Below are positions 30,630-42,933 of a stretch of DNA of 64,000 nt, piece by piece (the stretch's first letter is position 1; every line of letters begins with the position of its first letter). The stretch is from Lumbricus terrestris (Eukaryota; Annelida; Clitellata; Crassiclitellata; Lumbricidae). Where the stretch lies: NCBI GenBank assembly GCA_949752735.1, contig OX457036.1, positions 88,885,187 through 88,949,186 of the forward strand, written 5' to 3'. Under the pieces are notes generated by a model. That model worked only from the letters and a program-made list of their open reading frames with translations, was not told where the DNA came from and ran no database searches. The position numbers and the translations under genes were made by a program.

Positions 30630-31933
30630 GACGTTTCATCCCCGGACGATTCACCCCGGTCGATTCATCCCAGACGATTCATCCAGTGGACCGTGGACGT
30701 TTCATCCCTGGACGATTCATCCAGTGGACGTTTCATCCCCGGACGATTCATCCAGTGGACGTTTCAACCCCGGACGATTCATCCACGGGCGGTTAATAAA
30801 AAAGATGACAGAATTGTGGCGATACCAAGTCCGTCTTCTGGTGCAGTAATGACTGATCTGGGTCAAGATGTTCTAGTGGCGTTGCCAAAAAAACAACTTC
30901 TCTTTTATAGGCTTAGCCTATGTGTTATTTTAGACTTTTATGATATCTATTTAATTGCATGTTTCATAAGCTGATGTGTTATTTTATGATATCTATTTAT
31001 TTCCAAGTTGTAAGCTTATGGACTTTTATATCTCTTTAATGGTATGTTTTATAGGTTCGTGTGTTCTTTTAACATATTTAATTGCATGTTTTATAGGCTT
31101 ATGTGTTCTTTTATGATATCTATTAAATTCCAAGTTTTATAAACTTTTTATATCCATTAAATTGCATGGTTTCATTCATTCATTCATTCATTCATTCCGA
31201 AAACTTATATAGCGCCCCTTCAAGAAACCTACTCAGTGGCGCTCCCAGCCCAATCACGGCTAGAAAGATAGGTCTTGAGCAACTGGTAGAAAGCGGGCAT
31301 ATAGGTTTATGGATTGTTTTAGACTTTTAGGATATCTATTTAATTGCATTTTGCAGAGGCTTAAGTGTTCTTTAATGAGAAGAGAACTATTTAGAACCAG
31401 TGCCTTAAATTTCCGTCCGGGGATGAACCGTCCGGGGATGACCAGCCCACTGGATGAGTCGTCCGGGGATGAAACGTCCTGGGATGAAACGTCCACTGGA
31501 TGAATCTCCGGGGATGAATCGTCCACTGGTTGAAACGTCCATGGATGAATCGTCCTGAGGATGAATCGTCCGGGAATGAACAGTCCACTGGATGAATCGT
31601 CCTGGGATGAAACGTCCTGGGATGAAACGTCCACTGGATGAATCTCCGGGATGAACCGTCCGGGGATGAATCGTCCGGGAATGAACAGTCCACTGGATGA
31701 ATCGTCCTGGGATGAAACGTCCTGGGATGAAACGTCCACTGGATGAATCTCCGGGATGAACCGTCCGGGGATGAATCGTCCGGGAATGAACAGTCCACTG
31801 GATGAATCGTCCTGGGATGAAACGTCCTGGGATGAAACGTCCACTGGATGAATCTCCGAGATGAACCGTCCGGGGATGAATCGTCCGGGGATGAATCGTC
31901 TGGGGATGAAACGTCCGGGGATGAAACACGTCC
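30630..31933. mobile_element. Foldback-type element: inverted tandem arrays around a repetitive core
   Basis: The left arm (30630-30790) is a tandem array of GGACG(A/T)TTCATCC with CCAGTGGA spacers. The right arm (31413-31933) is the same array in inverse orientation (GGATGAATCGTCC, TCCACTGG), much longer. The core (about 30905-31400) repeats GATATCTATTTAATTGCATG and is interrupted by a SINE piece. No coding frame outside repeat artefacts. Flanking duplication not identified. Confidence 0.6.
31168..31262 (-). mobile_element. SINE 3' part with (ATGA)n tail
   Basis: (ATTC)n on the plus strand, then TATAGCGCCCCTTCAAG and CTCAGTGGCGCTCC: the tail half of the SINE, inserted in the foldback core. 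Confidence 0.7.
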
Positions 31934-32186
31934 GCAAACCTTTAATATAAGTTACTTCTCTTGGCTATTCCATGAGTAGTTACTCTCTTACTCAGATAGA
32001 CCTATCCCATTTGTAGGCCTATTTCACTTCCAATCCGTTAAGCCAGCACCAGCAGTTATATCAAATCAAATCAATTTATATCTTATAGTAAAACCAACCA
32101 TAATGATATTGCTCTTCTTTATAGAAGTTGAACTTTGCTCACATAACGATACGCAAAAAATCGATGTCATTGAGCAATACATGTAT

Positions 32187-32335
32187 CATTCATTCATTCA
32201 TTCATTCATTCATTCATTCATTCATTCATTCATTCATTCATTCATTCATTCATTCATTCATTCATTCAATCTGAGAATTCAAATAGCGCCTCTTCAAGAT
32301 TTCTACTCAGAGGTGCTCTCTGCTCTGCTTATGAT
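32187..32335 (-). mobile_element. Truncated SINE with long (ATTC)n tail
   Basis: About 20 ATTC units followed by AGCGCCTCTTCAAG and CTCAGAGGTGCTC. The 5' tRNA part is missing. Confidence 0.75.
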
Positions 32336-33367
32336 ATGATGCTAAATGCCATTTCAACAAATAAATTCGTTATCGCAAACTCTAAATTTCGAATTAAAAG
32401 CGCAACTAGTAAGCTAAGCGTAGGCCTACGTAAATTCACGAGGGCTACGTCGGGTCAGACGGGTTGTCGGACCGTTGTACACACATAGATATCCGGTAAA
32501 GGAGATTCAAATCGGATCGCCAGAAAACTATAGAAAGAGACGACCGAGAAGTTGACCGCTATCTCCGCCACTGTTTATGCTCTCACAGTGCCAGTCCCAA
32601 GTCTAGAGAAAGGAGGAGGGTGACACTGATCATCCTTGATTCGACACAGTGTTGTTAAGCAGCAAGCAAAGTTGATTGCTGAGCCAGTTTCTGTTGTGGA
32701 CGGAAAAGTGAGGAAGACAAATATATAGAAATAAAACCTTCAAGCAAAATTAAAATAACACTCTCAGGCATTGGCACCGAGTTGACCATTGACCAAGAGA
32801 GTGTGACTATACCGAAAGGAAGTCAAATTAATTCGCCGTTAGAGTGCGGAATAATTTTTTAAATCATTTTGTGGTTCAATATTTTCTGTTGGCTCTTTCA
32901 CATTGAATCACCACCCTCTGCAATTCATACAACACACGGCTCTAACTGGTAGTATTATTATTATTGTCTTGCCTTAACTGACTGACCAAACTACTGAAGA
33001 CCTTTCCTTTCTAACGGAAGGCGCTATAGAAGTTGTCAGATACGAAACGACATTTAAGATTGTCACTTTTTGTCAGTTTGTCACATGATAACGAAACCTG
33101 CTATTCAGTCTACAAGATGTGATAGGCAAATGACGACATTCGAGCGATAAAAAGTAATTGAGATCTGAAACAATATATCAAAGACGTTTCATTATTGATA
33201 AGTAATTCCAGCAGACAAAACAATGTCTTAAAAGTCACAGCTTGGTTTCTCTGTATCTGATTTCTGGTGGAGGAGTCCATGCATACGTGGGCCTCGCGTA
33301 GCCTATCTCTGGCTATATGCTGTGCACGCATAACGGACACACCAAAGCACAGCCGTACACAGTGTAC
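32336..33367. other. Intergenic stretch, no gene recognised
   Basis: No convincing exon. A phrase near 32616-32665 (GGTGACACTGATCATCC...GTTGTTAAGCAGCAA) resembles 25080-25135 and may be an old shared repeat. Confidence 0.4.
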
Positions 33368-33664
33368 CATGGGCGGATACCTTGGGGGACATCGGAGACG
33401 GTCCCCCAAATGGAGGTGTTGGAGGGGACGGCCCATGCATTTGCCCCCCCCCCCCCAATCGTTGAGCGTCATGACTAAAAAAAGATCATCAACTTTTTTT
33501 GGCGGTGAAAATAGAAAATTTCGTTGAGATTTCGCCTGATGACTAAAAAAGGTCGTCAGAAATTTTGGCCGGCAAAACATGAAAATTTTTCGGGCGACAC
33601 TCAGAGCCGTTCTTCCGTCAAAAAATCTCGCGTCTTTCCGTCCCCCCACAAGTCTCCGCCCATG
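33368..33664. mobile_element. hAT MITE, CATGGGCGGA(T/G)AC family, copy 1
   Basis: Ends CATGGGCGGATACCTTGGGG and AGTCTCCGCCCATG with a perfect 8-bp duplication CAGTGTAC (33360-33367, 33665-33672). Interior: two GATGACTAAAAAAGGTCGTC modules and C-runs. Confidence 0.88.
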
Positions 33665-33759
33665 CAGTGTACACGAGTAGGCTACGCGAGTATCACAAAG
33701 AATTCAATGTGAAGAAATGTGCAAGAAATGAGATTTCGACGAGAAAATAGGCGAACGGG

Positions 33760-34300
33760 GACAAGTAGTGGACTGTCATGTCATGTCATTCCGCCATCGT
33801 CGCTCTGCGACGGTTGGCTCACTTGGCTGCACGAATGGATGAGCATTTTCCACAGTTGTCTATCTCCTGCCATGTTCATTAGCCTCCTCCCCGAAAGTCC
33901 AGTCCATTTCAAGATGTTGTCTATCCATGCCGTTCTAGGTCTTCCTCTTCCTCTTTTCCCCCCATCAGTCCTGTCATCAGACTGTTTTCTATGCTGTCCT
34001 TTTGCTGTCTCATGACGTGCCGAAGTATCGTAACTTTATTGTTTTTACGTGGGTCAACAGTTCTTGCTTTGTTCCTGCTATGAAGTACACCTGTTCGTTG
34101 GTCAACTTTTTGTCCATGGAACTCTTAATATTTTTCTAAGACATTTGTTTTCGAATGCTTGTATGCGTCTTTCCTCCTCTTTCTTTAAAGTCCATGTCTC
34201 ACACCCGTATGTTGCCACTGGCCGCAACAATGCCTTCAGCCGCCTCGATTTTGTTCTGTTGCTGACAGCCTTATTTTCCAAATCTTCGTCATAGTCGTGG
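33760..34300 (-). pseudogene. Non-LTR retrotransposon remnant, C-terminal ORF2
   Basis: The minus strand reads VATYGCETWTLKKEEERRIQ and FENKCLRKILRVPWTKS, then after a frame change KRGRGRPRTAWIDNILKWTG. It is the same LINE C-terminal pattern as at 16621-17316 but a different copy, 5'-truncated and frameshifted. Confidence 0.8.
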
Positions 34301-34317
34301 ACTACAAGTAACAAAAC

Positions 34318-34400
34318 GAAATTTCGATGACTAAAAAAGGTCGTCAGAAAATTTCGGCCCAAAAAGTCGATATTTCCGGTCGGCGTGTACTCACCTCAAA
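34318..34400. mobile_element. MITE fragment with GATGACT/GTCGTCAG module
   Basis: CGATGACTAAAAAAGGTCGT and flanking GGCCCAAAAAGTCG without recognisable ends. Confidence 0.5.
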
Positions 34401-34818
34401 ATTTGCCAGTATACAGCCCTGTCCCAGAGCCCTCAGAACCTGTTAGACAGAGAAGAAGACGCGTAGAATCACCGACTATTAAACTGAAGAACGTTGGTAG
34501 AGGCAGCAGGCCAGCAGAGAAGTAGGAGGATATTTGTGGCGCTGCAATCGACTGATGTATTCCTGCATTTCTATATAGTTAAAAACAATCGAACACAGTG
34601 TCCGTGCAACGACGACCGTAAAATTAGTCCAGTGATGCGGCTGCTGTAGTCGCCTGTCGTCGCCTGCCATGTCTTCTGCAGCAGCCCAACGTTTAATATG
34701 CGAAGGAAACACGCGCCTGCATGACCGTACACTAGGCCTACACTAGCCTACACAAAATAGTAATTAAATGAGATTTTGTTTATTCTTTTCATAAAAAATA
34801 ATGCAGGCTATAATTATA

Positions 34819-35986
34819 CAGGGTGCGCCAAAAAAAGATCCCTAGGTTTTTTGTCAATATCTTGGCCAAAAGTAAGAATTTTCAAATGAAATTTCACAGT
34901 CTTAGAGACAATTCATAATTGCACATGATGTTCAGATTTCGTCAAAATGTTTCAAACACAACAAAAGTTGCACCACTTTTAGTGAGGTCAACCATCGTTT
35001 TCTGACGATTTAAAAATGCGACGCAAGAAAAAGTAACAAAAAACCAATCTAATTATTCTGGCCAATATCTTGGCCAAAAGTAAGAATATCGAAATGAAAT
35101 TTATAGCTTAAAGACAATTCATATCTGCACATGATGGTCAGATTTCATCAACATATTTCAAACAGAACAAAAGTTTTTTCACTTTTAGGGAGACCACCCA
35201 CCTTTTTTGAGGATTCAAAAACTACACGCAATAAAAGAAAGTAACAAAACCACGATTTTTTTCTCATCTCAAATGATTGGCAGCCTATCAAATAGCCTTG
35301 ATATTGCCAGATGATCATTATTATTACTATTTAAAAAGAAACAGGGTACCAGCGTAGCTCCGCGTCACTGAGAAGTCACTTAGCAAGATGACAATCAAAT
35401 TGGTAGATATGGAATCTATCAGATTAATCAACAGGTCCATCAAGAACTTTGCAAAGAGACTCAAAAGAAGTTTTGGCACTGGTGGTGGGCACATTGAACA
35501 CAAGTTCTGAAGCCCTACCAAGTTTATTTGACAACAGTTATTTGAGATGAGACTTAATAAAATCGTGTTTTTGTTACTTTTTGTTGCATTTCGTTTTTGA
35601 ATCGTCAAAAAACGGTGGGTGGCCTCACTAAAAGTGGTAAACTTATACCTTTTGTTCCGTTTGAAATATTTTTATGAAATCTGACCATCACGTGTACATA
35701 TGAATTGTCTTTGAGCATGCAAAATTTCATTTTGAAATTCCTATTTCTGGCCATGATATTGGCAAAAAAATAATTTTTTTGCGTTTCGTTTTTTAATCGT
35801 CAAAAACGGTGGGTGATCGCACTAAAAGTGATGTTACTTTTGTTCTGTTTGAAATATTTTGATAAAATCTGGTCATGATGTGTAAATATGAATTGTCTAT
35901 ACGTCTGTAAAATTTCATTTGGAAATTCTTACTTTTGGTCAAGATATTGGCAAAAAACCTAGGGGGTCTTTTTTTGGCGCACCCTG
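34819..35986. mobile_element. Tc1/mariner-like foldback element, copy 2
   Basis: Ends CAGGGTGCGCCAAAAAAAGA and TCTTTTTTTGGCGCACCCTG, flanked by TA. It carries the same internal modules as 3401-4333 in several inverted and direct copies. The central 250 bp is shared in opposite orientation. A plus-strand stretch (RLINRSIKNFAKRLKRSFG) could be an eroded helix-turn-helix. Confidence 0.78.
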
Positions 35987-35994
35987 TATATATA

Positions 35995-36600
35995 CTAGCT
36001 GGGGTACCCGGCGCTGTCCGGCAATTTTAAGATTCGTCCCGTTCCTACCCTCCCTCGCACCCACCTACTCTCCTTCCCTCCTCTCTTCCTTCCTCCCTCC
36101 TACCCACCCTCCATCCTTCCCTCTCCCTCCCTCTCTCCCTCCCTCCCTCCCTCTCTCCCTCCCTCCCACCCGCCTTCAATAAAAGATTTGCGGCTTAAAT
36201 GCGGTTCGAAATTTAAAATGTTCGAAAGTGGAGAAAGGTTAGCTATTAGATCGGCCATCGTCGAAAAATGAGGTTAAGAAGTGTTGCAAATCGATTGGCG
36301 AAAACAAATGGCGTGTTAAATAGTGATAGACTCGACGCGGTTGGATATCAATGATCGGTATCTATTGAACCGCGCGCTATAAGAAACGGCGAGGTCAAGA
36401 AATGATGACATCAGAAATCTGTGTTCGCTGAAAAATGGCTTGGATAAAAGATTTGCTGTTTAAATGCGGTTCGAAATTTAAAATGTTCTGAACTGGAGAA
36501 AGGTGAGATTTTTGGATTCGCGGACCCCCCTAAAACCTGGTCATGGTCGACCCCGGCCACCCTGCGAAGGATTGGGGACGATTACTTCAAAACTGTGACC
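35995..36600 (-). mobile_element. Helitron-like element, 3' end CTAG
   Basis: On the minus strand it ends CCGG-ACAGCG-CCGG hairpin, TACCCCAG, CTAG, then T. A C/T-rich tract follows on the plus strand (36040-36175). A direct repeat of about 60 bp starts at 36179 and 36434 (AAAGATTTGC...GCGGTTCGAAATTTAAAATG). The start is uncertain because the hAT element begins at 36615. Confidence 0.5.
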
Positions 36601-36875
36601 GTGTTCATCTAACACAGTGCTGTCCAATGTGCGGCCCGCGGGCCGCATGCGGCCCGCGGGATGATTTCAAGTGGCCCGCCGAGCTCACTAAATTTTGTGA
36701 ACTTTGTGCCAAATGGAGTTAAGGACAAAGTCAGTGCATGGTCCACTGTTACGTTTATTCTTAATGAAACTATTTTAACAGTTGTCGGAGTTTGGACAGC
36801 TACATGTACCAGCAAGGAAACCGACAAGTAGACAACTAATGCCCTCTTTCTACACCACTGGGGATAGGTTCCCGT

Positions 36876-38153
36876 TAGACCTGGGAGTCGACCCCAATAA
36901 GTCGACCCCAGTCGACTTGGTCATCCCAAGTCGGGTCGAGTCGTTTCTGTTCACCGCAACTGACCCCAAGTCGAATTTTGTAGAGAGAAGTCACTTGAAG
37001 TTGTTTTTACCACAAATCGACTTAAACCGACTTGAGACACAGACATAGTTAAATTTGTCACTTCAAGCCAATGATCGTGACAACATTTAAGCAGCTTTTG
37101 TTGCATATATAGTGTGTTTACAAGAATGACTGAGGCCTTTGCTAAACAGAGACTTAGGCTACTGATTATTTTACCGGTAGGCTATCGTGCAGACTGCCGT
37201 CTGCCTTTCTATTCATATAATTTGTAATTTTATGCTTAAACGTCACGTTTAGGCATGTGCTTAATTAAAACGGTGAAACAAAATGTTACTAAAATATTAG
37301 CACGTGTGCTTATCAAGCAATCAGTGAACTTCTAGTGGTCAGTGAATTCGGCGCAAAGAAAGCTGGATCTACAAGGCCTAAAATAAATCGATTGTTTGGC
37401 GCTACTTTAGAGCGCTGCATCTGGAGTTGTCTGCAGACGGAAAAACTATTGTAGGGCCAATTGGACACTGAAAGACTCTACTGTCAGTGAGGAGGCCTAG
37501 TAGCTGTAGGATGATGCGCTTGCAATGCAATATGCTAAGTTGCGAAATGATGTTAGTGGCCAAATAATTATGAAAACAGAATTACAAATTAGGCCCATCA
37601 TAACACGCCATTCAGTGCAACCATGCTGTCCGCGGTCCGCTATTTTATCTTAGACCTTGCGCTTCTTACAAATTTATTTAATATTAATATTAAAAAATAA
37701 TAATAATGAGTGTAATCTGAATAATCACAGACAATGGACAAGCTAAAATTCATAGGCCTAATAATTTGCCGTCGCATTGTCTAGGTTACTAGATGGCCCA
37801 AAGCATCACAAAACTATTCAAACTGAAACACAAACAGCTTGAAATGGGCTTAATAACACTTTAACAAATTCATGCATCAATTAAGTGATGACGCCTCATT
37901 ACTCATTTGTAGGCCTATATGAAATTAATGCTTGCAGGAAAATTGGCTTGACTTCTTGCATTAGTAGCCGTACGTAGACCTAGGCTAATGGCTATTACCA
38001 TGTCAGAAGTCGACTTCAAGTCGGAAGTCGGTTGTTTTTCTGCCAAGTCGGGTCAAGTCGTTTTGACGCCGAGAAGTCGACTTCAAGTCGACCTCAAGTC
38101 ACTTTAGGGTCAAGTGGGGTCAGATTAGCTGACCAAAGTCACTCCCAGGTCTA
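36876..38153. mobile_element. TAGACCTGGGAGT transposon, copy 1, nested
   Basis: Ends TAGACCTGGGAGT / ACTCCCAGGTCTA with a perfect 8-bp duplication GTTCCCGT (36868-36875, 38154-38161). Many AAGTCG(A/G) boxes crowd both ends, like transposase-binding subterminal repeats. Near-identical copy at 42934. No transposase frame. Confidence 0.88.
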
Positions 38154-38239
38154 GTTCCCGTAATCTCTTCATGAGGCTGAAACAGGACTTCTGGTTTTAT
38201 TCCTCTACTTCGCGAACCATCGCATACCGTTCACTTGAA

Positions 38240-40041
38240 CATGGGCGCCCGCAGGATTTTTTGCAGGGGGGGTCAGTCATGACCAGGAGAGTTAAGATAT
38301 TTAAAATGTCATTAAAAACTAGGCAGCTTACACAATTACATTTTCTCAGTATAACGTACGTACTACTGTTTACGAGTCTTTTGCAATGAGACGAACAAAA
38401 TCTTTCAACAATTTCTGACTATAGATTTATGGCACATGTAGGCCAAAGGCCTACATGTGCCATGTAGGCCCAAGCCTACATTCATAGTAAAAAAAGCTAT
38501 AACACTAATAACTGACTAACAGTATCAGGGACGTCAGTTCTGTTTTTCCAGGTCACAGAGAAAATTCATGGGCAAAACTTGGTCAGCTTGTTAAAATAAT
38601 TATTTCCTTTGTGCAAGACACTGTGGATGAATGATCAAACATGTTTTCTTGGCCAGAAATAATAATTATTTATGTGGGAAGCCCTGGTCATGGTCCCTGA
38701 CGCCAGGCATGACAGATGTTCATAACATAGCCTTAACCATATATATAATATTATGTATAAGTAAATAGTTATATATATAGGCCTACAGATACACAGTCTG
38801 CCAGGCAACATTTGTGAATTTATATGCTACAAAGTGGAACTTTTGTCAACCATCTGTACTGTCACTGTGTGCCTTCACTTCAATCAAAGACTCAAATGGA
38901 ATTACATGTAAGAAGACTCAATTTTAAATAGGTCGATATGCAACCTATCTTGGCCCTATGCAATTAGGCTATAATATTATGTAATTATACTATTCACTCA
39001 CACAGTCATTCCAGGAAGCTGTTTAGTGGCGCTTTAAGAAGTCTGAACAGAGGTGCTCCTAGTCCACCGAGCCAAGGTTAAGCAGAAGACTTGAGTTGGA
39101 AAAAGGCAGATAATGAAAGGAAGGAACAAGTTCAAATAAAAGAAAATAGTACAGGACATGCATGTCGACAATTAAAGTCTATCCAATCATTACACTAATT
39201 GCAACTGTGATTTCCAATTCAATAGACTCACATAATAGGCCTGTGGATCCGTTGGGGCGATGGCGGAGTGGTGTGCGTTTGGAAGGCGACGAGGCAGACT
39301 GCTGGCGTAGCATATTCTGCAGTGCATTAATGGCAGTTCGAAAAAATTTCTGTAAAACTCAGTGTGTCGTTTCGGGTACTGCTGTGCTGTCGTCAGATTG
39401 TGCGAACCGTAACGAATAAAAGGTTATAAACTGAACTCCATGAGTCCATGTTCCTGGTCAGCTTTTCTTTTTGATCATCCACTCTCCAGTTCTGAGGCAA
39501 CTCTAATCATCAGCCAGAGGTTACGATCCCTACTAAACAATCGGACTCAATTCCTCTCCTTCCCCTCCCGGGCCGACCTTCCACTCTCAGGGCCGCCTTT
39601 GCCCTTCCGACGTGAGTTTGGCTCGTTTCTGATCCCTCCCCGTTTCTCACTTGGCTCAAATTGCGCCCGCCCTGTATAGGGATAGAAGCCACTACTATGC
39701 TAATGATTCGGTCTTCTGCGGCCCAATTTTATTAATTCCCCCTCATCTGTCGCAGTCAGTCCTGTGTAGTGTGTATCTCATATTTCGCCTCTTTGTCTTA
39801 AGAATCTCCTTCATGCTCGTCCGACATGTGCATCCTCATTCAACACCTTATTCGACCTTACAGGTCGCCGGGTGTTAAGGGAACGAAAGGCGATCCAACT
39901 GCATGGGCTATAATGCTTGTTCTCCCCTCATGCACTGTCAGACGGTGGTTGCGGTACCCATCGGCTGTAAACGGTTCATAGGTTACGGACTATAGACCTG
40001 TATGTATATATATATATATATATATATTGTTATTGACGTGC

Positions 40042-40080
<39 letters not shown>

Positions 40081-40660
40081 GTGTGTGTGCGTTGTGTGTG
40101 TGCGTGTCTGTGTGAATATATACTGAGAGGGTGAAATTAGTCTGCACGTCTTTGAGCATTTATTATCCAGAGGTCTCTGCCTGGTGGACAGTGCCTTAGT
40201 ATACTGAGTCGTGTTTTGAGACCTTTATGACCGAGTCCTTCCTGTGAAGTCTGCATATCGGGCAACGCATCTCCTCCACTCCTCCCTGTCCATCGTCAGC
40301 TGCGCTGACCTCTTCCCAAGATACCTCCAAACACCCCATGCAAGTCGTATCTAATTACTGTGTCAGACACCACATAAATTGTGCATCTGTGACTCTGTGT
40401 ATCGTATATACAACAGGCTAGAGGATGTAGTTCAGAAACTGTGACCATGTTGTGGCCTCGTTGTGGTATTTTGAACACCGTACGGCGTATGCAAAATAGG
40501 TAAACTGTTTGAACAATTGGCCAAATTGGGGTGGGTGCAAATGCATCATTTCCCGTTTTACCACTGACGTTTTCCCAGAAACTATCATTATTGATATTTT
40601 GTCATGATTTCCAGGGGGGGGTCACGCGACCCCCCTTGACCTATGCTGCGGGCGCCCATG
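38240..40660. mobile_element. hAT element, CATGGGCGCCCGCAG ends, 2.4 kb, nested
   Basis: Ends CATGGGCGCCCGCAG and CTGCGGGCGCCCATG with a perfect 8-bp duplication CACTTGAA (38232-38239, 40661-40668). It includes an eroded SINE piece (about 39015-39075), (AT)n tracts (about 40008-40076) and a stretch at 39420-39870 of unknown origin. Same ends as 46183-47300. Confidence 0.88.
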
Positions 40661-41294
40661 CACTTGAATCACTACTTCTAGTCATTCCTTGCAGAGTTCA
40701 ACCATGTCTGTAAGTGGGTGCGACCGTGCCTTCGAGAGATAGTCCAGTTCTAGTCCTGAGGGTTGGAAGTTGGAACTTGGAAGGAAACAATCGATAGGCC
40801 TAAGGGACCCCAGGACCGACGAAAGCCGATGTCTATAGAATCTTTCTCGACCAACGATTAGGACTGATCTTTTGGCCGAAGACTCTCACTTCGACGTCTT
40901 CGACGAGCAGCAGGCTGGAAATCCGGTTCAGCCGTAAAGTGGAGCTGAGCAAGAAACTGTGGCTGGGTCACCTATGCTTATTTCTGCTGAACCCTTGTAG
41001 GGCACGGATAATAATTATGGCATAGCCTATAATTATATGTTAATGTGTGTTATTATTATCATGCATTTTGCATTAGAATGATTTTATAATTAAGGTCAAT
41101 ACCTTTAACAATAATATTATCGCTAAATTTTAGCTATTGCTCTTGAATTTACAGTTGCGGCCCTCGGTTTTAAGATTATATCGTCTGCGGCCCGCGGTGC
41201 CAAAAAGGTTGGACAGCACTGATCTAACACCATGAAGAGGGCCTTATTAAAATATATAGCCTATAAGATTTAATAAGTGTTGTGCGTGTGGTTG

Positions 41295-41296
<2 letters not shown>

Positions 41297-41329
<33 letters not shown>

Positions 41330-41394
41330 ATATATGTGTGTAACTATGTGTGTGTGTGCGTGTGTGCGCGCGCGCGCGTGCGTGTTTGTGTGTG
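41297..41394. repeat. (GT)n / (CG)n microsatellite
   Basis: GT runs with a GCGCGCGC core; long cysteine-valine frames here are artefacts. Confidence 0.95.
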
Positions 41395-42925
41395 CGTACC
41401 TTGTAAGAACATAAGGCCTACGCGCAGACAAACTAACCCTGCAACGTTAATATTGATCCCAAGCAGGTAGCACGCACGGTCTTCGATTGAAAATTCGGAT
41501 TAATTTCACAGTAGCTGAGAATCTGAAATTAGCCATCACACAACAAGCCATAGTTGCTCAAAAGTTTTACTCGTTTTTTTTATTTTTTTAAAAACGCCGT
41601 TTTATTCCGGTTTTTATTTTTATGGAACCTCTTTTTATTTATTTAGGCTACTGTCTGTAATTATTTTCGTTAATTTTATTTTTGTATGATATTCCTTACG
41701 TTTTCACCGTATTCTCAAGGATTCAACTTGCCTAACTGATGCCATCATTTTAATTGTTTAGCATCATCATTTTATAAATACAAGTGTAGTACGTAGGCCT
41801 AGGTCCCTACAAGAAGCGAAATTTATAAAAGTGATTTTAATATAAACTTCTTAGGCTTAGACTACATAAGTTGTGTTATTAGCCGCTTAATATAAAATTG
41901 CCTTAGGCCCTAACAAGATTTCTAAAGTTTAAAATGCAGTTGAAGATAATTACAAAGTCAAATTAATTATTTTTCGTTTCCGTTTGCTTTGTCGTTTTAT
42001 TCGATTTTTATTTTTTAGAATAAAACGACGTTTTCTCATTTTTTTCCGATTGCATCGTTTTTTTTACATCTATGCAACAAACAATGAAGTAGCCAATACA
42101 TGTTGGTTGCAGCACTTGCAGGCCAGATAGTCTGACACCTGTCACGACCTGTGGCTAATCAAAGAGTCTACCAGCAAGATGGCGACGCCTCGCTGACGGA
42201 CGCTTATAGGCCTACCAAGGACTTTGAATGCATGGAAGCTCGATGTCGTCCAAAGGTGCATTCTCATTCCAGTAGTCATAGCCACATCTCAATCATCGAT
42301 ATATAGGTCAGGTCACGTCTGCCGGAAGTGGTCCTGCTGTTGGATCAAGCATGGAGATTGTAAGGTCTAATGTTATAGATGGTTCAAAACGTTAGATTCT
42401 TGATTTATGAAGAAAATTTGGCCGAAATCTTAAAACTTCGTAAACTTAAGCCTCACGCGTTGTGTGTTTACAATTGTGGTAGACTCGACCCGTTCCACTG
42501 AGCATGCGCACACGACATACCGATTCCGCTTATTGGACTAATGCTTCTAATAGAGCATGCGGCTCTAAGGTCTGGCCCGTCGACAGAAATTCCGGACCCC
42601 TGGGCAGAGTAGTCACAGGCCCTACACTACCTTGAGGTTTTTTGAGCAAATTTGAATTAAAAAAAATAATAGAAATAACAAAGTGTGGGTGAGAATTTAC
42701 GATAATGTATATTTTTATGATTTTAATCGGTTCGCAATAGGCCTATTAAGAATTAAAATGTATAATTGATGGTAATTAAAATGCAACTTTCTGCCATGGA
42801 TTTGATTGCAGAAAATCGTTTTAAAAATGCAGGAACTAAACAACCATAGGTCTACACGTTTCTCTGTGACGACCGTGTGGTCTGTGTAGGCTACCTTGTT
42901 GATTTTTCAGAGAATTAATTAAGTG
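41395..42925. other. Intergenic stretch, no gene recognised
   Basis: T-rich. ACGCCGTTTTATTC at 41594 and GAATAAAACGACG at 42019 are roughly inverse and may bound an old element. No exon or RNA gene supported. Confidence 0.4.
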
Positions 42926-42933
42926 ATCATGTT

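Larger units (their letters stand above)
36615..41221. mobile_element. hAT element, CAGTGCTGTCCAA ends, carrying two nested hAT insertions
   Basis: Ends CAGTGCTGTCCAATGTGCGG and GGTTGGACAGCACTG, subterminal GCGGCCCGCGG motifs on both sides, and a perfect 8-bp duplication ATCTAACA (36607-36614, 41222-41229). Removing the two nested elements leaves about 0.9 kb, so it was non-autonomous before they arrived. Confidence 0.88.

Noticed and set aside
31260..31937. Frames of 225, 174 and 135 codons rich in SSGRFIPG
   Set aside because: Overlapping frames over the right arm of the foldback array; the repeat period keeps them open.
41282..41470. Cysteine/valine-rich 62-codon frame
   Set aside because: A (GT)n microsatellite translation.
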